Below, piece after piece: positions 8,212 to 13,586 of a DNA stretch of 13,586 bases. Source of the DNA: Cudoniella acicularis. Taxonomy: Eukaryota > Ascomycota > Leotiomycetes > Helotiales > Helotiaceae. The position numbers were made by a program, and so were the translations under genes. The stretch lies in contig JAAMPI010001507.1 in the NCBI GenBank assembly GCA_013054445.1, forward strand, positions 1 to 13,586. The letters run 5' to 3'. Below the pieces are notes generated by a model that ran no database searches, was not told the DNA's origin, and saw nothing but the letters and a program-made list of their open reading frames with translations. Each line of letters opens with the position of its first letter. Position 1 is the first letter of the stretch.

Positions 8212-10180
8212 ATGGATTCCGAACGAACATCAACGAGTGGTGTTGCGGCTGAGAAGTCCGACATTTCACTTAGAGATCCAGCCAACCTTTCAGATATTGA
8301 AAAGGGGGAGGCAGATGCCCCAGCATCTCCAAGAAGTGTCCATGGCATTGCATGGTGCCTTGTGGTACTTGCAACTCTATCTAGCATTTTCCTCTATGCT
8401 CTAGATAACACTATCGTCGCTGTTCTTGTCCCCGTATGTAGCCCTTGGCAGTTCTAATATCAACTTGTCTATATCTAACTTTCATTAGGCAATCATCAAT
8501 GACTTCAACAGCGTTGATCAATTGGCATGGCTTTCTGTTGGGCAAGTTACATTTCCAAAACTTGAGTGTGTAGACCTAACATTGCTTCTAGTTTCATGAT
8601 TGGGGGGGGTGTCTGTAATCATGCCTTTTGGCAAGTTCTTTGGCCTTTTCAACGCGAAATGGCTGTACATTTGTGCGGTTGTTTTGTTTGAGTCCGCTTC
8701 TGCTCTTTGTGGAGGCTCTCCAAACATGTCTGCGATAATTGTTGGTCGAGTTTTCGCTGGCATGGGTGGAATTGGAATGTACCTCGGAGTTATGACTTTG
8801 ATTTCGGTCAACACCTCAGACCGTGAAAGACCTGCGTACCTCAGTCTCGTGTAAGTTACAATTTCAATAGGATCTAGGCACGTAGCTAACAAATTTAGTG
8901 GTCTTGTTTGGGGAATTGGCACGGTTTTGGGTCCCGTGGTTGGTGGTGGCTTCGAAAAGGTCACCTGGCGCTGGGCTTTCTACATCAATTTAATTATTGG
9001 TGGAATCTTCGCACCAGTTTACCTCTTCTTGCTTCCATCTTTCAACCCGGCACCCGGAGCATCATTCAAAGCACAAGCAATTCAAGTAGATTGGCTCGGC
9101 GCAGCACTCTCAATTGGCGCCCTTGTCAGTCTCGTTATGTCTATCAACTTCGGAGGCACCTTCTACGCCTTCAACAGTGGCTCTGAAATTGCCCTCTGGG
9201 TTGTCACTGGGGTTTTGTTCATTGCTTTTGCGTTGCAACAAACATTTACGATATTCACAACTGTGACGAGTCGGATGTTTCCGGTGCACTTTTTCAAGAA
9301 CAAAGAAGCGCTTCTGCTCTTCGTTGCAGCGGCGGCATGTAATGCGGCAGCATTTGTGCCAATTTACTATATTCCGGTCTACTTCCAATTTACTCGAGGC
9401 GATGATGCTCTCCAATCAGCTGTCCGGCTATTGCCTCTGATCTTTATCCTGAGTGCAACCATTCTTACGAATGGCTTTTTCATGACAAAGCTGGGGTATT
9501 ATCAGCCATGGTATTGTGGAGGAAGCATCGTGGCTTTAGTCGCTGGCGTTTTAATATGTACGTTTTCATACCTACATTAATCCTTAACTCAAATCTAACT
9601 TTCCTAGCACGCATCGACAGCACCACCTCCACTGCCAGCATCTACGGCTTTGAAGTTCTCCTCGGTCTCGGCGCCGGAGCCTTCATCCAAGCCGGCTACG
9701 CAGTCATTCAAACCGCAGTTGAGCCAGCAGATATGTACTATGCAATCAGCTTCATGATGCTTGCTCAAGTCGGCGGGATTGCTCTCGCCCTCTCCATCTG
9801 TGGCACAATTCTCGTCAACACTGCAACAACAGGTTTGCAAGTGGCTTTCCCTCAGCTTGGCAGTGCTGCCATTCAAGAGATTATTTCGGGTACTAGTAAT
9901 GCTTTTGTGGCTTCGCTGTCAGCTGTCGATCAAGAATTGGCCCTCGAGACGGTAGTGAAGTCGCTTCAGAAAGTGTATGTGTTACGTTGGAAAAATACAG
10001 CTGGAAATAAACTAGCTAACTTCTGTTTTAGATTCATTCCTGCTTATGTCGCTTCTGCCGTTGCTTTTGTTACTTCTGTTTTCTTAAAGGTATATTTTTT
10101 CTCTTTAATTTATCGCTTGGGCAAGACTGACACATCTACAGCGCTCAAAGGTGTTTATTCCTACCGCAGCCGCTGGATAA
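8212..10180 (+). CDS. MFS drug/toxin exporter (DHA2, 14-helix), interrupted by a +1 frameshift
   Basis: Seven exons: 8212-8433, 8489-8541, 8592-8850, 8899-9557, 9608-9974, 10032-10089 and 10142-10180. The introns are 48-57 nt; intron 2 has a GC donor (GCAAGT). The exons total 1657 nt, one base too many. The surplus lies in the G8 tract at 8602-8609, where the family frame needs seven G. As written, translation from GFMIGG goes out of frame and stops at 8689-8691 after about 124 residues; seven G would give 551, the normal DHA2 length. Family marks are LDNTIVA in helix 1, GRVFAGMGG, the antiporter motif C region WGIGTVLGPVVGG, WRWAFYINLIIGG, and QVGGIALALSICGT in a late helix. The tail is RSKVFIPTAAAG. 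Relatives such as TOXA-type pumps export fungal metabolites across the plasma membrane. It is either a pseudogene or carries a homopolymer sequencing error; I keep it as a gene because all other exons, splice sites and the stop are intact. Confidence 0.88.
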
Positions 10181-11139
10181 ACTTAGCCGCAATCGCTTTG
10201 CTTGAACTTAATTACACTTGTGCATTTTTGAAATTTTGCAACCGCGATATACCAATGCTGTTTTGAAGACTTTAGAGTTATAGATTTCTTTCATGCTGTT
10301 CGTTCGATCGGGTCATCTCACCCTGGTGATGATGCCTTGGACGTCTCTTCCACTGTATATTTAGTTCTCCTTTTGTTTCATTATATAATACAATAAATTT
10401 CAACCATCTTTACTTAACTCTGTCCCCGAAGCATACAAAGCTCAATCCCGAAAGTGGACACACTCCTCGTATTCGAAGCAGCTTCGGCAATTTTCCCGCT
10501 TTCTTTTTTTTTTTGGTTTCATCTACAACTAATACTAAATTTTCAATAACAAATTCGAAATCATAATTTTTACACCTCATTTCCTCTATGCTCTGTAAGC
10601 CTTCATAATCATTTCCCTCCTACCTTCACAAGTGTGATCAAGCCTGGTCCATCTAGCTTCTTGAAATTAACATCACTTCTCTCTAATTTATTTTTAATTC
10701 CCGATAAATACTGCAGTCATTCTAGCCATCTCCATTGTGTCTTAAAAAACTAAAATAGTTTCTTTTGTGGATGTTGAGCTGTTTGTTTCACGGGAGCAGC
10801 AGAATTGCCGGGCTCGCTTATTTCCATGGCAAAAGGGGCAGGTAAGCGGGTACGGCATGAAATTTGTTGAAGTGCAAATTTTGTGCGGTCAAAATTCTTC
10901 CCTTCTGGGATGAAAGAATTTGATTTTTCTCGAGGTGTTGTATTGAGTTACAATTCACAATTTCAAATGGCAGGCATCGAAGTCGAACGATTTGCTTTTT
11001 CAAAGTTTTCCCTTCGTTGACCACGTGTCTAAAATAACTAAGAATTCTACTAGAACAAATGGAAATCCTTTACGAATTACCCGTTTTCTAACTCCCAACA
11101 CCGACAAGTTTGAACAGGAAATTATGCACCCCTCAAAAA
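10181..11139. other. Intergenic region between convergent exporter and lactonase genes
   Basis: No gene is seen; it must hold both 3' UTRs. AATAAA at 10392-10397, about 210 nt after the exporter stop, is a reasonable polyadenylation signal for that gene. A run of T interrupts the sequence near 10504-10514. A CACGTG box is at 11022-11027, in the downstream flank of the lactonase. The frame on the minus strand at 10818-11024 has no recognisable features. Confidence 0.5.
10392..10397 (+). terminator. Polyadenylation-like signal AATAAA for the exporter gene
   Basis: A perfect AATAAA in an AT-rich stretch, 212 nt after the exporter stop codon and before any feature of the convergent gene. Assignment is by position only. 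Confidence 0.4.
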
Positions 11140-12481
11140 CTAGTCCAAAGCAGGTCCCTTGAGAGCAAAATCAACCTTAGTCATTCCGCTAATTCCCACC
11201 AACCACAAAGTCGTCAAGTTTTCACCAGTCCAAGCAATGTTCTCAACAGCATGCTTAGTCTGAATTCTTGCCAATGGAGTTCCATTTGCGTCCAGAATAT
11301 CACATCCCGGTGCAAGTCCTGCGGCAACAACTAGGTATCCATTTTCGGCGACTTTCAAGCCATCAGGTGCACCTTCCAAGGCCTGCCAGATGACTCGCTT
11401 GTTGATGAGGTATGGGTTGTCGCCCCCAACAACGTCGTACGCATAGATATTACGCTTGTCGGTGGAGATGAAATTGATGGCAATGGGGTAGTTGTAGAAG
11501 TTTCCTTGGCCTTCCGTTGCGTTTGTGCCTACACTTTCAAGACCGCTGTCGGTAATGTAAAGGGTTTTTCCATCTGGGGAGAATGCAATGCCGTTCGGGT
11601 GGTCAAGCGTGTCTTCCACAACGGTAACTTGGCCAGTTGAGGGACGAAAGCGGTAGGTTGCAAGTTGGGTTTGCTTGGGGACATCATCGAGGAAAAGTCC
11701 AAATGCATAATCTAGAAGCAGGTTAGTGAGTTGTGAGTGATGGAGGAAAGATAATAAACTAACCACTGTCTGTGAACCAGATATCACCATTTGTATCAAT
11801 TGCCAAGTCATTTGGTCCGCTGAACATGAATCCATAGTAGTTGTTGAGAAGTGTCTCCACTTTTCGTGTTGCTGGATCCATGACGGCGATACCAGGGCGC
11901 TGTTTAACACCGCCTGGGAGGCTGACATTGTTTCCCATAACTGTCCAATAAATCTTCCCGTCATGATACACTCCGCCATTTGGCTGATAGGTTGGTGGTG
12001 AGGTCTGGAAAGTGCTCATGGTAGGAGGGTCGACGTTAAGATCGATGACAAGTTGGGAAACGTTTCCTGGAGGCCCATCCTGCTGAACGTACAGCTTGTT
12101 CTCACTTGGGACATACACTGGTCCCTCATGAATAACATTGAGAACGTCGAAAACCTTGGTGATTTTGGGAGCACCACCGAGAAGTTCCAATCCTCGCTCT
12201 TGGTCGAATACCACAAAGTCTGCCGCTGCTACCAATGACCAAGAGGGATCATCTGGAACAACTGTTCCGGTATAGCCCACAGATGGATCAGAATCTCGAG
12301 AGAATGAGGGTGGCAAGACAGAGCCGTAACGGTCAATACAGATAATGTTGGCTGTATTTGGGCCACATTTTGTTGCCACTGATCCAGATCCGTTGTTTTG
12401 ACGAGGATATGTGAGAGTGGAGGATGAAAGTTGAGTAAAGCCAGTCAGGGCCAGAAAAGAAGTAAGAATGAATGAAGTCAT
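11140..12481 (-). CDS. Secreted SMP-30/gluconolactonase-like lactonohydrolase
   Basis: Two exons, 12481..11764 and 11711..11140, total 1290 nt and encode 429 residues. The 52-nt intron has donor GTTAGT, branch CTAAC and acceptor CTAG. Residues 1 to about 20 (MTSFILTSFLALTGFTQLSS) form a hydrophobic signal peptide, so the protein is probably secreted or vacuolar. The six-bladed propeller of the SMP-30/LRE family follows, with its expected ligand motifs. HEGPVY supplies E119, GPNDLAID N224, DHPNGIAFSPDG N279, and GAPDGLKV D356, the counterparts of the metal and substrate residues of SMP-30. All four are intact, so activity on a lactone is plausible; the substrate is unknown. Possible N-glycosylation sites include NGS at 30-32, NVS at 140-142 and 185-187, and NAT at 303-305. 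The ATG is chosen because it begins the signal peptide and has A at -3; the frame is open farther upstream only from TTG. It is convergent with the exporter. Confidence 0.92.
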
Positions 12482-13586
12482 GATTGCTTCGTATAACGCA
12501 GTATCTTGATGAAAGAATGACTGTGAGTGACAAGATATTTGAATGGGACTGAAAAAGAAAAGACCCAGGTACAAATGCAACTACTTTTAACTAAAAAACA
12601 TCTTCAAATCTTAGAATCTGAAATGTGTTCTCTCTCTTTGGCAATCTTCCTGGCAAGGACAGACGGCGACTTTGCCGCATTCGATCTTGAAATGCGAGCT
12701 GAAGTATGACAGTGAGATCACCTTGCAATGTAACAGTACCCTTAAGGATTCACAATAAAATCAAGTCCTTACCTAAAATAACTGCAAGGATACTCAGGTT
12801 CCTACCATCTGCTTACAACGGGCTGCACGTCGTACAGAAATTGGAAGTTGAAACTTTCTTGGCAGGGTCTTATTTCTTACGTAGCACAACAATTGAAGCA
12901 TTACCAGATGTAGCATGCAGGAAGAAAATTCTAGAAATTGACTAAACTAGCCAGCCACGTTTTTAGACACCCTAGTCCCTGGTACCGGTAAATTCTTATG
13001 CGCCACACGTGGAGGATGTGTGGTGGGATCACGTATGGTAGTACAAGATATTAAGTGGCGTACCGTCGTGCATGGGTGTGCTTGGCCCCTGACCGAAAAC
13101 GTTGACTGCATGAATTATATCTTCGCCGCACTCATTGCTTAATTAACCGCGTTGCGGATTAGCGCCTCATACATCTCCCATTTAAGGCTTATACTCGTAA
13201 AGGAATTATGCGTCATATGCAGAGAACATAGAAGCTTCGGCAGATGTAATGCAAGGCTGCCTTCCTTTTTGCAAGGGTACGCTCAACCCTGAATGGAGAA
13301 CGTTGGTTAAAACAAGGTATATATTTCCACAATATGCAAGGCTCGATCAACCACGTGGGTCCGAGTGTATCCACGCATTAATTCTTCAGCTCCTAAATTT
13401 AAAATTTACCACGAGCGAAAAAGGAAATTCGGCTCTCCCGCCTCTTCCCACTCCCCCTACTCCCCTCGGTTATTTTTAGTGGGTCCAGTGATCGTCAGAA
13501 ATACATCATCAACGATCCAGATCCACAAAGGGCTCCCGAGGTTTGCACAGACGGGTGAATAAATTGAAGAGGAAAAAATTGCGTAA
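12482..13586. other. Right-end intergenic region, no gene supported
   Basis: The lactonase promoter should lie just right of 12481. CACGTG boxes occur at 13006-13011, inside a CCACAC/GTGTGG inverted repeat (13003-13023), and at 13352-13357. The 79-codon ATG frame at 12706-12945 has no recognisable domain, signal peptide or splice structure and I do not call it. The last 350 nt contain CT-rich, leader-like sequence near 13438-13470, so a gene may begin beyond the window, but nothing here shows it. Confidence 0.5.

Noticed and set aside
9508..10266. 252-codon frame running through introns 4, 5 and 6 of the exporter
   Set aside because: It starts out of frame in exon 4 and only joins the exporter frame after an intron; clean donor, branch and acceptor sites show these are introns.
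10503..10514. T-run considered as a transcription terminator
   Set aside because: A T-run has no such role for polymerase II genes, and no tRNA or other polymerase III gene was seen next to it.
12706..12945. 79-codon ATG frame right of the lactonase
   Set aside because: No domain, signal peptide or intron structure; a frame of this length is expected by chance in AT-leaning DNA.
13003..13023. CCACAC/GTGTGG inverted repeat with E-box as a dedicated regulatory element
   Set aside because: Six-base arms and a common CACGTG are weak evidence, and it is over 500 nt from the lactonase start.

Overview
The window looks like nuclear DNA of a filamentous ascomycete (Pezizomycotina). Its genes carry short introns of 48-60 nt with GTAAGT-like donors and CTAAC/CTAAT branch sites. 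The 5' leaders are pyrimidine-rich and the intergenic regions are long and AT-leaning. The families are typical fungal ones: CSC1/RSN1 channel, 2EXR proteins, ToxD-like trans-enoyl reductase, 14-helix MFS exporter and secreted SMP-30 lactonase. The 2EXR pair and general gene style would suit a leotiomycete, but that placement is a guess.

Layout. (1) 1-1116, minus: N-terminal part of a CSC1/OSCA-type calcium-permeable channel, running off the left edge. (2) 1117-2745: a non-coding stretch with a decayed duplication, a 16-bp palindrome, and a cluster of CTATTGT/ACAATAG heptamers around a TATA box. (3) 2746-3723 and 4272-5180, plus: two diverged 2EXR-domain proteins in tandem. (4) 5181-5946: a degenerate tandem duplication of about 155 bp and an apparently orphan plus-strand promoter with a 12-codon ORF. 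(5) 5947-7104, minus: a three-exon ToxD/LovC-like enoyl reductase. (6) 7105-8211: the 1.1-kb gap shared by the divergent reductase and transporter genes. (7) 8212-10180, plus: a seven-exon MFS exporter that carries one extra G in a G8 tract, which breaks its frame. (8) 10181-11139: the gap between the convergent transporter and lactonase genes. (9) 11140-12481, minus: a two-exon secreted SMP-30/gluconolactonase-family protein. (10) 12482-13586: no gene seen.

How the genes may work together. The reductase, exporter and secreted lactonase are the kinds of accessory genes found around fungal polyketide clusters. No synthase or transcription factor lies in the window, so this is either the edge of a cluster or an orphan remnant. 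The transporter frameshift, if it is not an assembly error, would favour a decaying remnant. I did not find a convincing new biological system. The best leads are the broken transporter, the core-less accessory trio, the heptamer cluster around a TATA box, and the paired 2EXR genes.
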